From NCBI GenBank assembly GCA_023957375.1, contig JAMLHB010000001.1, positions 1,466,245 to 1,530,244 on the forward strand: 64,000 nucleotides of DNA. Reading direction: 5' to 3'. The notes under the pieces are model-generated. The model saw only the letters and a program-made list of their open reading frames with translations. It had not been told where the DNA came from and ran no database searches. Shown piece after piece: positions 7,253 through 16,713 of this stretch (the stretch's first letter is position 1; every line of letters starts with the position of its first letter). The position numbers and the translations under genes are program-made. The DNA is from Flavobacteriales bacterium. GTDB lineage: Bacteria > Bacteroidota > Bacteroidia > Flavobacteriales_F > PHOS-HE28.

Positions 7253-9133
7253 ATGATGCCCCGAACATCCTGGCGAAAAACCATCGCCGTGGCGCTGTTG
7301 GCCGCCACCACCCATGCCCATGCAGAGCACATCATTGGTGGCGAGCTCTATTACGACCATCTCGGGGCGGACCAATACCGGATCACGCTCACCCTGTACC
7401 GGGATTGTGCCGGCACCGGCGCAGCATTCGACGCACTTGGGAACATTACTATTTTCTCCGGCACCGGAACACTCGTGCAGTTGATCCAGGTACCCTACAT
7501 GGGTTCCACCTTCGTGCCCGTGGAGCTGGACAGCCCGTGCCTGAACCTGCCCCCCAACCTGTGCATCGAAACCACCTCCTACATCACTACCGTCACATTG
7601 CCCCCGAGCGCCACGGGATACCAGGTGAGTTACCAACGCTGCTGCAGGCAACCAAGCATATTGAACCTGGTGGGTCCGGCAAGTGCAGGGCTCACCTGCA
7701 CCACCCGTATCCCACCCCAGCCGGACCAGGCCAACAGTTCACCCCGGTTCAACTCCCTGCCCCCCGTTGCCCTCTGCTTAGGCGAACCGGTGGTGTTCGA
7801 CCATTCTGCCACGGATCCCGACGGCGATCAACTGGTGTATGCGTTGGCCACCCCTTATACCGGGGGAAGTATGCTGGAGCCCTACCCGGCCATGTCCACT
7901 CCCCCGCCCTACACCCCGGTAGCATGGTCGGCCGGTTACAGCGGATCCTACCAGATCAACTCGCAGCCCCCCATGGCCATCGATCCCTCCACCGGGGTTC
8001 TCACCGTGCAACCCGCTGCCATTGGCAACTATGTGATCGCCATCAGTGCGAAAGAGTACCGCAACGGCGTCCTGCTCTCCGAAACGATCCGCGATTTCCT
8101 GTTCTCGGTGGTGGCCTGCAATGCCACGGTGGATGCCATCATAGCGCCCCAAACCGAATTCTGCACCGGCGACCTCACCGTGAACTTCTCCAACGTCGGC
8201 ATGGGAGGCCACTACTGGCACTGGGACTTTGGAGACCCGGACGCTTTGGCCGACACCTCCTCCGCGTCAAATCCAACTTGGACCTATCCCGGGCCCGGCA
8301 CCTACACCGTCACCTTGGTGGCCAACCCCGGCCTGGGCTGTACGGATACCGCGCAGGCCATCTTTGAGCTCTATCCCAGGCCGGACCCTTCGTTCCTGGT
8401 TCCGGGACCTGCCTGTGGCGCGTTCGATACCGTGCTCACCGCACTGGGCAATTTCGGGCCGGATGCCTCCATCCACTGGAGCTTCGGGCCGAACGCAACG
8501 CCCCCTGAAGCCTCCGTACCGCAAGTCAACGTCGCGTTTGGACCCAACGGCCCCCACCCCATTACGCTCACCGTGGAGGAGAACGGATGCACGGGCACCT
8601 TCTCCGCAACCGTGGCCACCTCCACCGTGCCGCAACCCTTCTTTTCTGCAAATCCGGAGCCGCCCCAGCCAGTGGGCACCGACATCCTTTTCACTGACCT
8701 CACCTCCCCCAACGGGGTCCAGATCGCATCCGTGTATTGGATGCTGGACGACAGCGTGGTGCAGCATGGGGGCGCCGCTTGGCCGTGGGACAATGCCGCA
8801 CCGGGCACCCATACAGTCACCTTGACCTATGTGACCCAGGAAGGATGTACGGTCAGTTATGCCATCACCTATGTGGTCCGGCCCGAGGAAGTAGTGATCC
8901 CCAACGTATTTTCCCCCAACAATGACGGGCCGAACGATGCTTTCACCATCGTGAACGCCGAGTATTACAACAACAGCCTGAACGTGTACAACCGGTGGGG
9001 CCAGGTGGTGTTCCATGCCACCAACTACCGCAACCGTTGGCGCGCCCACGGCCTGCCCGACGGTACCTACTATTACGTGTTCCGCCTTGATGACGGACGT
9101 GAATTCACCGGGCACATCACCGTGCTGCGCTAG
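7253..9133 (+). CDS. Secreted PKD protein with gliding-motility-type C-terminal domain
   Basis: About 626 residues from the ATG at 7253, which gives a signal peptide (MMPRTSWRKTIAVALLAATTHAHA). The N-terminal part (EHIIGGELYYDHLGADQYRI, LTLYRDC) matches a common Bacteroidota exported module. A PKD-type domain follows (NPTWTYPGPGTYTVTLVANP), then a second Ig-like segment, and a C-terminal gliding-motility-associated domain (VIPNVFSPNNDGPNDAF, NRWGQVVFH, LPDGTYYYVFRLDD), the type-B signal recognised by the type IX secretion system. It is therefore expected on the cell surface or outside the cell, possibly in adhesion. Monocistronic. Specific ligand unknown. Confidence 0.85.
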   Translation: MMPRTSWRKTIAVALLAATTHAHAEHIIGGELYYDHLGADQYRITLTLYRDCAGTGAAFDALGNITIFSGTGTLVQLIQVPYMGSTFVPVELDSPCLNLPPNLCIETTSYITTVTLPPSATGYQVSYQRCCRQPSILNLVGPASAGLTCTTRIPPQPDQANSSPRFNSLPPVALCLGEPVVFDHSATDPDGDQLVYALATPYTGGSMLEPYPAMSTPPPYTPVAWSAGYSGSYQINSQPPMAIDPSTGVLTVQPAAIGNYVIAISAKEYRNGVLLSETIRDFLFSVVACNATVDAIIAPQTEFCTGDLTVNFSNVGMGGHYWHWDFGDPDALADTSSASNPTWTYPGPGTYTVTLVANPGLGCTDTAQAIFELYPRPDPSFLVPGPACGAFDTVLTALGNFGPDASIHWSFGPNATPPEASVPQVNVAFGPNGPHPITLTVEENGCTGTFSATVATSTVPQPFFSANPEPPQPVGTDILFTDLTSPNGVQIASVYWMLDDSVVQHGGAAWPWDNAAPGTHTVTLTYVTQEGCTVSYAITYVVRPEEVVIPNVFSPNNDGPNDAFTIVNAEYYNNSLNVYNRWGQVVFHATNYRNRWRAHGLPDGTYYYVFRLDDGREFTGHITVLR

Positions 9134-9323
9134 CTGCTGCGCCACCCTGCGTGCCCATGAAACCGAACGAGCAGCCGGGCTGGTCGTCAAGGGATTGTTC
9201 AGCCCTGCATAACCTACTGAACATGTGCTTATTAACTTGAAATATCCCGCAGGACCGGACGTCTCCATCCCGAACAAGAAATGTTTCCTTCGAAAAGTCG
9301 GTCCCAATGCGGGGGAAATACCG

Positions 9324-9331
9324 TACATTCG
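9324..9331 (+). promoter_or_regulatory. Putative -7 box of rpsO
   Basis: TACATTCG, 50 nt before the rpsO start. The 248-nt region between the previous gene and rpsO otherwise shows no gene or clear structure. Confidence 0.35.
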
Positions 9332-9381
9332 CGCCCTCAACCGCCAAAGGGGCGGCCAATTAAGAGGCAGACGACACGACC

Positions 9382-9651
9382 ATGATCGCAACAAAAGAGG
9401 CCAAAAAGGAGATCTTCAAGCTCCACGGTGGATCGGAAACCAACACCGGCAGCGCAGAAGGACAGATTGCCCTGTTCACCCAGCGCATCGAGCACCTTAC
9501 CGAGCACCTGAAGAACAACAAGAAAGACCACCGCACGGAATCGGCCCTGCTGGACCTGGTGGGCAAGCGCAAGCAATTGCTCAGCTACCTGAAGAACCAC
9601 GAGATCGAGCGTTACCGCGCAGTGATCGCGAAACTGGGCTTGCGCAAGTGA
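9382..9651 (+). CDS. rpsO: 30S ribosomal protein S15
   Basis: 89 residues, the standard length for S15, a primary binder of 16S rRNA that helps form the central platform of the small subunit. Family signatures include GSETNTGSAEGQIALFTQRI, LTEHLKNNKKDHRTESALL and a C-terminal LLSYLKNHEIERYRAVIAKL. It precedes pnp, the same rpsO-pnp order known from many bacteria, but with a strong hairpin between them, so the two may be transcribed partly separately. Confidence 0.97.
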   Translation: MIATKEAKKEIFKLHGGSETNTGSAEGQIALFTQRIEHLTEHLKNNKKDHRTESALLDLVGKRKQLLSYLKNHEIERYRAVIAKLGLRK

Positions 9652-9704
9652 GCACCGCACAGGCCGCCTTGGCCGGAACAAGCGGTAGGACCCATTGACC
9701 AACG

Positions 9705-9737
9705 AAAAGGGCGATCGTAGGAACGGTCGCCCTTTTT
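9705..9737 (+). terminator. Rho-independent terminator after rpsO
   Basis: A GGGCGATCG / CGGTCGCCC stem with a 6-nt loop, preceded by AAAA and followed by TTTTT. With the A and T tracts on both sides it could work in either direction. It lies between rpsO and pnp. Confidence 0.75.
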
Positions 9738-9811
9738 GCATAATGCCGGAGAGCCCCGGCGACCGAAGAGAAAACCAATCAAAAAAAGGCACGAAAGGCG
9801 TGCCGGAAAAG

Positions 9812-12043
9812 ATGAAACCAACAGGAATACAAAAGACCATCACCCTTCGTGATGGCAGGACCATCAGCCTGGAGACGGGCATCCTGGCCAAGCAGGCCGA
9901 CGGTGCCGTTACCGTGCGCCTGGGCGATACCATCGTACTCGCCACCGTGGTGGCCTCCAAGGAGGCCCGCGAAGGCATCGACTTCCTCCCCCTTCAAGTG
10001 GAATACCGCGAAAAGTTCAGCGCAGCCGGCCGTTTCCCTGGCGGCTTCTTCAAACGCGAGAACAGGCCCCATGACGGTGAGATCCTCGTGAGCCGCTTGG
10101 TGGACCGTGCGCTACGCCCGCTCTTCAACGACGATTTCCACGGCGATACCCAGGTGCAGATCTCGATGATGAGCTCCGACAAGGAGAATCCCGCGGATTC
10201 GCTGGCCTGCTTGGCTGCCTCTGCGGCCATCGCCGTAAGCGACATCCCCTTCCACGGGCCCGTGAGCGAAGTGCGCGTGATCCGCAACGGCGGTGCTTGG
10301 ACCATCAACCCCACCTACGCCCAGATGGAAGGCGCCGACATCGACCTGATCGTGGCCGGCACCGAAAAGGACATCCTGATGGTGGAAGGTGAAATGCTGG
10401 AGGTTTCCGAGGCGGAGATGATCGAGGCCATCAAGCTGGCCCATGAGAGCATCAAGGACCAGTGCCGCGCCATCAATGAGATGGCCGCCCTAGTGCCCAA
10501 GAGCCTCACCAAGCGCACGTACAACCACGAGGAGAACGACGCTGACCTGCAAAAGGCCATCTACGACGCCACCTTCCAGAAATACTACGATATCGCCGTT
10601 CACCCCAGCAGCAAGGATGAGCGCGGCGCCGCATTCGGCAAAGTGAAGGAAGACTTCCTGGCCACCCTCACCGACGAGCAGCGCGCCAAGAAGGCCATGC
10701 TGGACCGTTACTTCAAGAAGGCCCAGAAAGCGGCGGTGCGCCGCGTGGTGCTCGAGAAGGGCATTCGCCTGGACGGCCGCAAAACCGATGAGATCCGCCC
10801 TATTTGGAGCGAAGTGGACGTGCTGCCCGGCACCCACGGCAGCGCCATCTTCACCCGCGGTGAAACGCAGGCCATCAACCTGCTCACCCTCGGCTCCAAG
10901 ATGGACGAGCAAACCGTGGACACCGCCGTGGTGAAGCGGAGCGACCGCTTTATGCTGCACTACAATTTCCCCGCCTTCAGCACCGGTGAAACCCGCCCCA
11001 TCCGCGGCCCCGGACGCCGCGAGATCGGCCACGGCAACCTGGCCTTCCGCGCCCTGAAGCCCGTGCTGCCCAGCGCCCTTGAGAACCCATACACCATGCG
11101 CCTGAACTGCGACATCCTGGAGAGCAACGGCTCCAGCTCCATGGCCACGGTGTGCTCCGGCACCCTCGCGCTGATGGACGGCGGCATTCAGATCAAGGCC
11201 CCCGTGAGCGGCATTGCCATGGGCATGATCAGTGACCCCGACGGCAAGTACGCCATCCTCAGCGACATCCTCGGCGACGAGGACCACTTGGGCGACATGG
11301 ACTTCAAGGTAACCGGTACCTCCAAGGGCATCACCGCCACCCAGATGGACCTGAAGGTGGACGGCTTGAGCTATGAGGTGCTGGGGCAAGCCCTGGAGCA
11401 GGCACGCAAGGGCCGCCTGCACATCCTGGGTGAAATGATGAAGACCCTGGACAAGCCCCGCAGCGACTACAAGGAACATGCTCCGCGCATCGTGGCCATC
11501 GAGATCCCCAAGGAAAGCATCGGGCCGGTGATCGGCCCCGGCGGCCGCGTGATCCAGGAGATCCAGGCCGAGACTAACACCACCATCGTGCTGGAAGAGA
11601 TCGACGGCGTGGGCCATGTGCAGATCATGAGCGAGAACAAGGCCGGCATCGATGCGGCCCTGGCCCGTGTGAAAGCCATTGCCTTCCCGCCCACCGCCGA
11701 AATGGGCGTTACCTACAAGGGCAAGGTGAAAACCATCATGCCCTACGGAGCCTTCGTGGAGATCTTCCCCGGCACCGATGGCCTGCTGCACGTGAGCGAA
11801 CTGGATTGGAAGCGCGTGGAACACGTGGAAGACGTGCTGAAGGAAGGCGACTTGGTGGAATTCCAAGTGATCGACAAGGACCCGCGCACCGGCAAGTTGA
11901 AGCTGAGCCGCAGGGTGCTGTTGCCCAAGCCGGAAGGCTATGTGGAGCGCGAACCGGCCATGGAAGGCGACCGCCGCAACGGCGACCGCCCGCGCCGCGA
12001 CCATCGTGAGCGCCGCGACCGCGGACCGCGCCGGGAACATTGA
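9812..12043 (+). CDS. pnp: Polyribonucleotide nucleotidyltransferase (PNPase)
   Basis: 3'-to-5' phosphorolytic exoribonuclease of RNA turnover. The start at 9812 ([17 protein letters not shown]) was preferred because the longer frame from 9695 runs through the rpsO terminator. 743 residues: first RNase PH domain with [20 protein letters not shown], helical linker, second RNase PH domain with [16 protein letters not shown] and [19 protein letters not shown] domain ([20 protein letters not shown]) and S1 domain ([20 protein letters not shown]). A strongly Arg-rich tail ([19 protein letters not shown]) follows the S1 domain, as is often seen in this phylum. Clearly intact. Confidence 0.96.
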   Translation: MKPTGIQKTITLRDGRTISLETGILAKQADGAVTVRLGDTIVLATVVASKEAREGIDFLPLQVEYREKFSAAGRFPGGFFKRENRPHDGEILVSRLVDRALRPLFNDDFHGDTQVQISMMSSDKENPADSLACLAASAAIAVSDIPFHGPVSEVRVIRNGGAWTINPTYAQMEGADIDLIVAGTEKDILMVEGEMLEVSEAEMIEAIKLAHESIKDQCRAINEMAALVPKSLTKRTYNHEENDADLQKAIYDATFQKYYDIAVHPSSKDERGAAFGKVKEDFLATLTDEQRAKKAMLDRYFKKAQKAAVRRVVLEKGIRLDGRKTDEIRPIWSEVDVLPGTHGSAIFTRGETQAINLLTLGSKMDEQTVDTAVVKRSDRFMLHYNFPAFSTGETRPIRGPGRREIGHGNLAFRALKPVLPSALENPYTMRLNCDILESNGSSSMATVCSGTLALMDGGIQIKAPVSGIAMGMISDPDGKYAILSDILGDEDHLGDMDFKVTGTSKGITATQMDLKVDGLSYEVLGQALEQARKGRLHILGEMMKTLDKPRSDYKEHAPRIVAIEIPKESIGPVIGPGGRVIQEIQAETNTTIVLEEIDGVGHVQIMSENKAGIDAALARVKAIAFPPTAEMGVTYKGKVKTIMPYGAFVEIFPGTDGLLHVSELDWKRVEHVEDVLKEGDLVEFQVIDKDPRTGKLKLSRRVLLPKPEGYVEREPAMEGDRRNGDRPRRDHRERRDRGPRREH

Positions 12044-12066
12044 ACCCATATTATCCAACAAGGCCC

Positions 12067-12092
12067 GGGGCCGTACCGAAAGGTGCGGCCCC
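12067..12092 (+). terminator. Hairpin after pnp
   Basis: GGGGCCGTACC / GGTGCGGCCCC stem (one wobble pair) with a 4-nt loop, 23 nt after the pnp stop. No clear T-run follows, so termination activity is likely but not certain. Confidence 0.5.
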
Positions 12093-12179
12093 GCTTGCTT
12101 GGTTGCGTAACCACCTTGTGCCCTTCGGCGTTGAACCGCCCCGACAACCACAACCAACTTCAGGGCTATCATGGCACGC

Positions 12180-13049
12180 ATGCGACAACTCAAGATCTCC
12201 AAGCAGGTCACCAACCGCGATACCCCTTCACTGGATAAATACCTCACCGAGATCGGAAAGGTGAAGCTGATCACTGCCCAGGAGGAAGTGGAACTGGCCC
12301 GCCGCATCAAAAAGGGCGACAACGAGGCATTGGAGGCACTGTGCAAGGCCAACCTCCGCTTTGTGGTGTCGGTGGCCAAGCAATACCAAGGCCAAGGGCT
12401 CACCCTGCCGGACCTGATCAGCGAGGGCAACCTAGGGCTCATCAAAGCCGCCACCCGTTTCGATGAAACGCGGGGCTTTAAATTCATCAGCTATGCCGTG
12501 TGGTGGATCCGACAACAGATCCTGCAAAGCCTTGCCGAACAGGCCCGCATCGTGCGTCTGCCACTGAACAAGATCGGCTCGATCAACAAGATCAACAAGG
12601 CCTTTGCACGCTTGGAACAAGAGCACGAACGGGCACCCACCGCGGCCGAGCTCGCCGAAAACCTGGAAATGACCTTGGACGAGGTGAAGACCAGCCTCAG
12701 CAACACCGGCCGGCACCTCAGCATGGACGCCCCCCTTCGGGACGATGGCGACAGTGGCACCATGCACGACCTGATGCGCAACGAGGACCAGCTTGACCCC
12801 ATGGAAGCGTTGCTGGGCGAGAGCCTCCGTACGGAGATCGAACGCTCACTGGAGCTGCTGTCAGGCCGCGAAAGCGATGTGATCCGCCTTTATTTCGGGC
12901 TGGCAGGCAACCAGCCGCACACCTTGGAGGAGATCGGCCGCAAATTCGACCTCACCCGCGAAAGAGTCCGCCAGATCAAGGAGAAAGGCATACGGCGCCT
13001 GAAGCAAGCGGGCCATGGACGCGCATTGCGCAGCTACCTGACCGATTGA
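12180..13049 (+). CDS. rpoD: Primary RNA polymerase sigma factor RpoD
   Basis: Directs RNA polymerase to housekeeping promoters. The start at 12180 ([22 protein letters not shown]) matches the usual Bacteroidota N-terminus; an in-frame ATG lies 9 nt upstream. The 289-residue protein lacks region 1.1 and has region 1.2 ([14 protein letters not shown]), region 2 ([39 protein letters not shown]), region 3 and region 4.2 with the helix-turn-helix ([20 protein letters not shown]). This short form is the sigma that reads TTTG/TAnnTTTG promoters in the phylum, which fits the -7 boxes seen in this window. Confidence 0.96.
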   Translation: MRQLKISKQVTNRDTPSLDKYLTEIGKVKLITAQEEVELARRIKKGDNEALEALCKANLRFVVSVAKQYQGQGLTLPDLISEGNLGLIKAATRFDETRGFKFISYAVWWIRQQILQSLAEQARIVRLPLNKIGSINKINKAFARLEQEHERAPTAAELAENLEMTLDEVKTSLSNTGRHLSMDAPLRDDGDSGTMHDLMRNEDQLDPMEALLGESLRTEIERSLELLSGRESDVIRLYFGLAGNQPHTLEEIGRKFDLTRERVRQIKEKGIRRLKQAGHGRALRSYLTD

Positions 13050-13073
13050 TCCCGCAGGCACGGGGCAAGAACT

Positions 13074-13108
13074 GGCGAGGCCGCCCCGGTTACCGGGGCG
13101 GCCTCGCC
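13074..13108 (+). terminator. 35-nt palindromic hairpin after rpoD
   Basis: A practically perfect inverted repeat (arms GGCGAGGCCGCCCCGG and CCGGGGCGGCCTCGCC around a 3-nt centre) starting 24 nt after the rpoD stop. No T-tract follows. Very stable; probably ends rpoD transcription or protects its mRNA 3' end. Confidence 0.65.
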
Positions 13109-13117
13109 GCATTGGAC

Positions 13118-13125
13118 TACTTTTG
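13118..13125 (+). promoter_or_regulatory. -7 box of rpe
   Basis: TACTTTTG, a match to TAnnTTTG, 6 nt before the rpe ATG. Predicts a leaderless rpe mRNA and supports the start at 13132. Confidence 0.5.
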
Positions 13126-13131
13126 CCCGCC

Positions 13132-13779
13132 ATGGCCCACATCATCGCCCCATCGCTCCTGTCCGCCGATTTTGCCCGGTTGGCCCAGGCCGTGGAATTG
13201 GTGGATACCAGCGCGGCACCTTGGCTGCATTTGGATGTGATGGACGGCCTGTTCGTGCCCAACATCAGTTTCGGCCCTGCCGTGATCAAAGCCATTCGGC
13301 CATTGACGCGCAAGGTGTTCGACGTGCACCTGATGATCACCGGTCCGGACCGTTACATCACCGCGTTCAGGGATGCCGGGGCGGACAGGCTCGCCGTGCA
13401 TTACGAAGCGTGCACCCATCTGCACCGCACCATCCAAGCCATCAAGGCTGCAGGCATGAAGGCAGGCGTTGCCATCAACCCCCACACGCCGGTGCACCTG
13501 CTCACCGATGTGTTGGCCGATCTGGACCAAGTGGTCCTCATGAGCGTCAACCCGGGGTTCGGCGGCCAGAAGTTCATACCCGGCACCCTGCGCAAGTTGA
13601 ACGCCTTGGCCGAAATGCGCCATATCCACGAAACGACGTTCCTGATCGAAGTGGACGGCGGCGTGTCCATGGAGAATGCCGCACTGTTGGCAGAGAGTGG
13701 TGCCGATGTGCTGGTCGCAGGCAACAGTGTTTTCGGCACTCCCGACCCTGCAGCCGCAATCCACATGCTGAGCGCATAA
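13132..13779 (+). CDS. rpe: Ribulose-phosphate 3-epimerase
   Basis: Interconverts ribulose 5-phosphate and xylulose 5-phosphate in the pentose phosphate pathway. TIM-barrel protein of 215 residues from the ATG at 13132 (MAHIIAPSLLSADFARL). Metal and catalytic motifs are visible: HLDVMDGLFVPNISFGP (first Asp and His), VFDVHLMI, VLMSVNPGFGGQKFIP, and LIEVDGGVSMENAALLAESGADVLVAGNSVFG (second Asp). Intact, with a -7 box adjacent to the start codon. Confidence 0.95.
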   Translation: MAHIIAPSLLSADFARLAQAVELVDTSAAPWLHLDVMDGLFVPNISFGPAVIKAIRPLTRKVFDVHLMITGPDRYITAFRDAGADRLAVHYEACTHLHRTIQAIKAAGMKAGVAINPHTPVHLLTDVLADLDQVVLMSVNPGFGGQKFIPGTLRKLNALAEMRHIHETTFLIEVDGGVSMENAALLAESGADVLVAGNSVFGTPDPAAAIHMLSA

Positions 13780-13784
13780 CGCAC

Positions 13785-13817
13785 TTGGCCACCTTCACCC
13801 CCTTTCCTTTATATTGG
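13785..13817 (+). promoter_or_regulatory. Putative -33/-7 promoter of the metalloprotease gene
   Basis: TTG at 13785-13787 and TATATTGG at 13810-13817, separated by 22 nt, within the range known for Bacteroidota promoters. The -7 box ends 4 nt before the ATG at 13822. Confidence 0.45.
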
Positions 13818-13821
13818 CACA

Positions 13822-15939
13822 ATGAAGACATTCGCCCTACTGCTGACAGCCGTTCTGCTGCCCTCAATATCCCTGGCCCAGGAGCACTACTGCCCCTCCC
13901 GCACCATCACCATGCGATGGCTGCAGGAACAAGGCCTGCAGGTGGACCTCGCCGCGGAAGCTGCCCGGTTGGAGCAGGAAGGCAGTCAGCGCGGCAGTGT
14001 ACGCACCGTGCCCGTGGTGGTGCACGTGGTGTGGAACACGAGCGCCGAGAACGTGTCCAATACGGTGATCCAGAACATCGTGGCACGGATGGACGCGGAT
14101 TTCCAGGCCGTGAACACGGACTACGGCAACGTGCGCAACACCTTCCTCGCCTCCCGCGGCAACCCTCAGATCAGCTTCTGCTTGGCCACCATGGACCCCT
14201 TGGGCAATGCCACCACCGGCATCACGCGCACCCAAACTTCGAAAACCTGGTTCGACCCGGACACGGAAACCAATCTGATGAAGGGTGCCACCTACGGCAA
14301 AACCGCATGGAACCCGAACAAATACCTCAATATCTGGATCTGTGACATCAGCAGCGGCGCATCCGGAGGATATGTGACCGCCGGGTATGCCTATCTGCCG
14401 GTGGGGGGAATCGTGGGAACGGCCAATGACGGGCTGGTGCTCGACTACAATTATGGCACCATGGACCGTACAGCTTCCCACGAGATCGGGCACTATTTCG
14501 GACTGGACCACCCCTGGGGCGACGGCAACTGCTCGCCTGGCGACGGCATCAGCGACACGCCCCCCACCAACAGCCCCACGTATAGCTGCAGCAATACCAG
14601 CTTGATGAAGTGCAACACCCTGACCCAGTACGAGAACCACATGGACTACAGCAACTGCCCGGTGATGTTCACCAACGGCCAGGCCACCGTGATGAACAAC
14701 GTGCTCAGCGGGGTACGTGCCTCATTGCTGACCTCCAACGGATGCAGCGGGGCCACCAGCGGCCCCTGCGTTCCCACCTCTACCAATGGCACCACCGATG
14801 GTGATTACATCGACGGCGTGGTGCTCGGCAGCATCAACAACACCAATTCGGGATCCAACGGGGGCCCGGCCTACAACGATTACATGTCCCTCTCCACCGC
14901 ATTGGTACGGGGAAGCACCTACACGGTCAGCATCACCGCCGGAAGCTATGCGGGGGACCATTACGCAGCCTGGATCGACTACAACGGCGACAACACCTTC
15001 AGTGCATCGGAAAAGCTGGGTGAATTCACTTCCACAGCCGCAGGGCAAACCGGTTCCATCAACTTTACCGTGCCCGCAAACGCCACGCTCGGCAACTCCC
15101 GCATGCGTGTACGAGGAGTGTATCATCTGTCAAGCGAGCCCACCCCCACCGACCCCTGCTTCAACTACGGGTACGGGGAAACCGAGGATTACGGGATCAG
15201 CATCACGGGGGGAAGCAACACCCCATGCATCCCTACCGCACAAGTGGGAACCAGCGGGGGCGATTTCATCGACGGAGTGGTTTTGCAGGAGATCCAAAAT
15301 ACAGGGTCGGGCTCTCTTAGTGCGCCCACGTACCACGATTATACCGCCGTTTGGTCAGCCACCCTGGTCAGGGGCGCCTCCTACACCGTGGAGATCACCA
15401 CGGGGGAATATGGCGAAGACTTGGTTGCCGCATGGATCGATTTCAATGGCAACGGGCAGTTCGACACTAGCGAGAAGCTTGGTGACCTGTGGACCGAAAA
15501 CCCGTTCCAGGTGGTGCCTTTCACCTTCACCGTACCCGCCAACGCCACCATCGGCAACACCGTTATGCGTGCAAGGGTCGTCTATCCCGACATCGATGGC
15601 GGCCAACCGATCACCCCGGACCCCTGCATCAATTTCGTCTGGGGCGAAACAGAGGATTACGGCATCACGATCACCCCATCGGTATCAATCACCGAAGCAC
15701 CGGGGCTGAACCTCACTGTGCGCAACATGGGCAACCACGTTCTGGTAACTTGGGACCAGGAAGCGCGCCAGCAACATGCAGTGGTGTTGGATGCATCCGG
15801 CCGTGCCGTGCAAGCGTTGGACCCCAAAGGCGACCGCTTGGTCATTGGGACCAGCACATTGGCCAGTGGCATCTATCAATTCGTACTGCACCTGGACGGG
15901 GTCCGGTTAAACACCCGCTTCCTGGTAGGCGGCCAATAA
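13822..15939 (+). CDS. Secreted M43-type zinc metalloprotease with two GEVED domains
   Basis: 705 residues. A signal peptide (MKTFALLLTAVLLPSISLAQ) is followed by a short pro-region and a pappalysin-like (M43) catalytic domain: VPVVVHVVW, then the zinc motif HEIGHYFGLDH (HExxHxxGxxH) at about residue 220, with a Met-turn candidate in HMDYSNCPVMFT. Two GEVED domains follow, each ending in DPC-N-(4)-GETEDYGI (about residues 330-470 and 470-615). The last 80 residues resemble a type-A T9SS sorting domain (VVLDASGRAVQ, STLASGIYQFVLHLDG). Expected outside the cell as a protein-degrading enzyme. The start is backed by a -7 box directly upstream. Confidence 0.9.
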   Translation: MKTFALLLTAVLLPSISLAQEHYCPSRTITMRWLQEQGLQVDLAAEAARLEQEGSQRGSVRTVPVVVHVVWNTSAENVSNTVIQNIVARMDADFQAVNTDYGNVRNTFLASRGNPQISFCLATMDPLGNATTGITRTQTSKTWFDPDTETNLMKGATYGKTAWNPNKYLNIWICDISSGASGGYVTAGYAYLPVGGIVGTANDGLVLDYNYGTMDRTASHEIGHYFGLDHPWGDGNCSPGDGISDTPPTNSPTYSCSNTSLMKCNTLTQYENHMDYSNCPVMFTNGQATVMNNVLSGVRASLLTSNGCSGATSGPCVPTSTNGTTDGDYIDGVVLGSINNTNSGSNGGPAYNDYMSLSTALVRGSTYTVSITAGSYAGDHYAAWIDYNGDNTFSASEKLGEFTSTAAGQTGSINFTVPANATLGNSRMRVRGVYHLSSEPTPTDPCFNYGYGETEDYGISITGGSNTPCIPTAQVGTSGGDFIDGVVLQEIQNTGSGSLSAPTYHDYTAVWSATLVRGASYTVEITTGEYGEDLVAAWIDFNGNGQFDTSEKLGDLWTENPFQVVPFTFTVPANATIGNTVMRARVVYPDIDGGQPITPDPCINFVWGETEDYGITITPSVSITEAPGLNLTVRNMGNHVLVTWDQEARQQHAVVLDASGRAVQALDPKGDRLVIGTSTLASGIYQFVLHLDGVRLNTRFLVGGQ

Positions 15940-16062
15940 GGAAGGAGCGTTCATCCCGTACCGGGGCGAACTTGACGACGCGTATCCTTCGCTCGTCCAA
16001 TTCCCCTATTTTGGAGGTAACCATTTCTTCGGGGCCGCGTTGACGCAGGTCCATACGAGGTC

Positions 16063-16668
16063 ATGGGTTCACGCACATTTTCCACCCTCCTTCTGCTTCT
16101 GGCAGTGCCGTTTGCCGGCACGGCCCAACGCGCCGCCCGTTCAGGGCTGGGCTACATGGGCGGGCCCCAATTGTGCACGTGGCGGTCCGAGCTGGTGATC
16201 TACCGCCCCATACCGGGCGTGGTGGCCGGTTTCTACGCACCCATTTGGGTCGGAAACCATTTTGAGATCCAGCCCGAACTGCTGTTGTCTTTAGGCGGAA
16301 CTTCCCGTGACGTGGCCGACGGGGGCCGCGCCACCCTGCGCAGCCTGCATGCCCTGATGCCCGTATGCTTGAAGTATTTCCCCAGCCGCACCTTCAATCT
16401 GCAAGCGGGCGTGCAAGGCGGCTACCTGCTGATGGCCCAGGCAGAAGGAGCCGATGCTAGCGCCGAGTTGAACGTATTGGACATGGGCGTAACCATCGGC
16501 GCCGGCATCGGCTTCCCATCTGGCGTGGACATCACGTTGCGCTACTATGAAGGCCTCAGCAACACCCTGAGGGAGGACCATGCCCTCTTCCCCGACAACC
16601 ACACCCTGCAGTTGACGGTGGGCAAGCGGTTCACGCAGTTCAGGCACAGCCGCTTGAGCCGCCACTAA
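16063..16668 (+). CDS. Small outer-membrane beta-barrel protein (PorT-like)
   Basis: 201 residues with a signal peptide (MGSRTFSTLLLLLAVPFAGTAQ) and alternating amphipathic strands such as GVVAGFYAPIWVGNHFEIQPELLLSLGG, FNLQAGVQGGYLLMAQ and VTIGAGIGFPSGVDITLRYYEGL, ending near LQLTVGKRF. This pattern and length fit the eight-stranded outer-membrane beta-barrels common in Bacteroidota. Role unknown. A TATTTTGG box at 16007-16014 lies about 50 nt upstream. It is followed closely by purK but that gene has its own -7 box. Confidence 0.75.
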   Translation: MGSRTFSTLLLLLAVPFAGTAQRAARSGLGYMGGPQLCTWRSELVIYRPIPGVVAGFYAPIWVGNHFEIQPELLLSLGGTSRDVADGGRATLRSLHALMPVCLKYFPSRTFNLQAGVQGGYLLMAQAEGADASAELNVLDMGVTIGAGIGFPSGVDITLRYYEGLSNTLREDHALFPDNHTLQLTVGKRFTQFRHSRLSRH

Positions 16669-16701
16669 GCCGGCCAGGCCCACGGCCAACGGCGGCACCG
16701 G

Positions 16702-16709
16702 TATCTTCG
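16702..16709 (+). promoter_or_regulatory. -7 box of purK
   Basis: TATCTTCG followed by CGGC and the purK ATG at 16714. Predicts a leaderless purK-purE mRNA. Confidence 0.5.
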
Positions 16710-16713
16710 CGGC

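Noticed and set aside
9134-9381. tRNA or riboswitch upstream of rpsO
   Set aside because: No cloverleaf or conserved aptamer could be seen by eye; only a possible -7 box. A scan with tRNAscan-SE or Infernal would settle it.
10490-12487. A 665-codon minus-strand open frame opposite pnp
   Set aside because: Shadow frame caused by the high GC and codon bias of pnp; His/Val/Gln-rich without motifs, and it crosses the pnp-rpoD intergenic hairpin.
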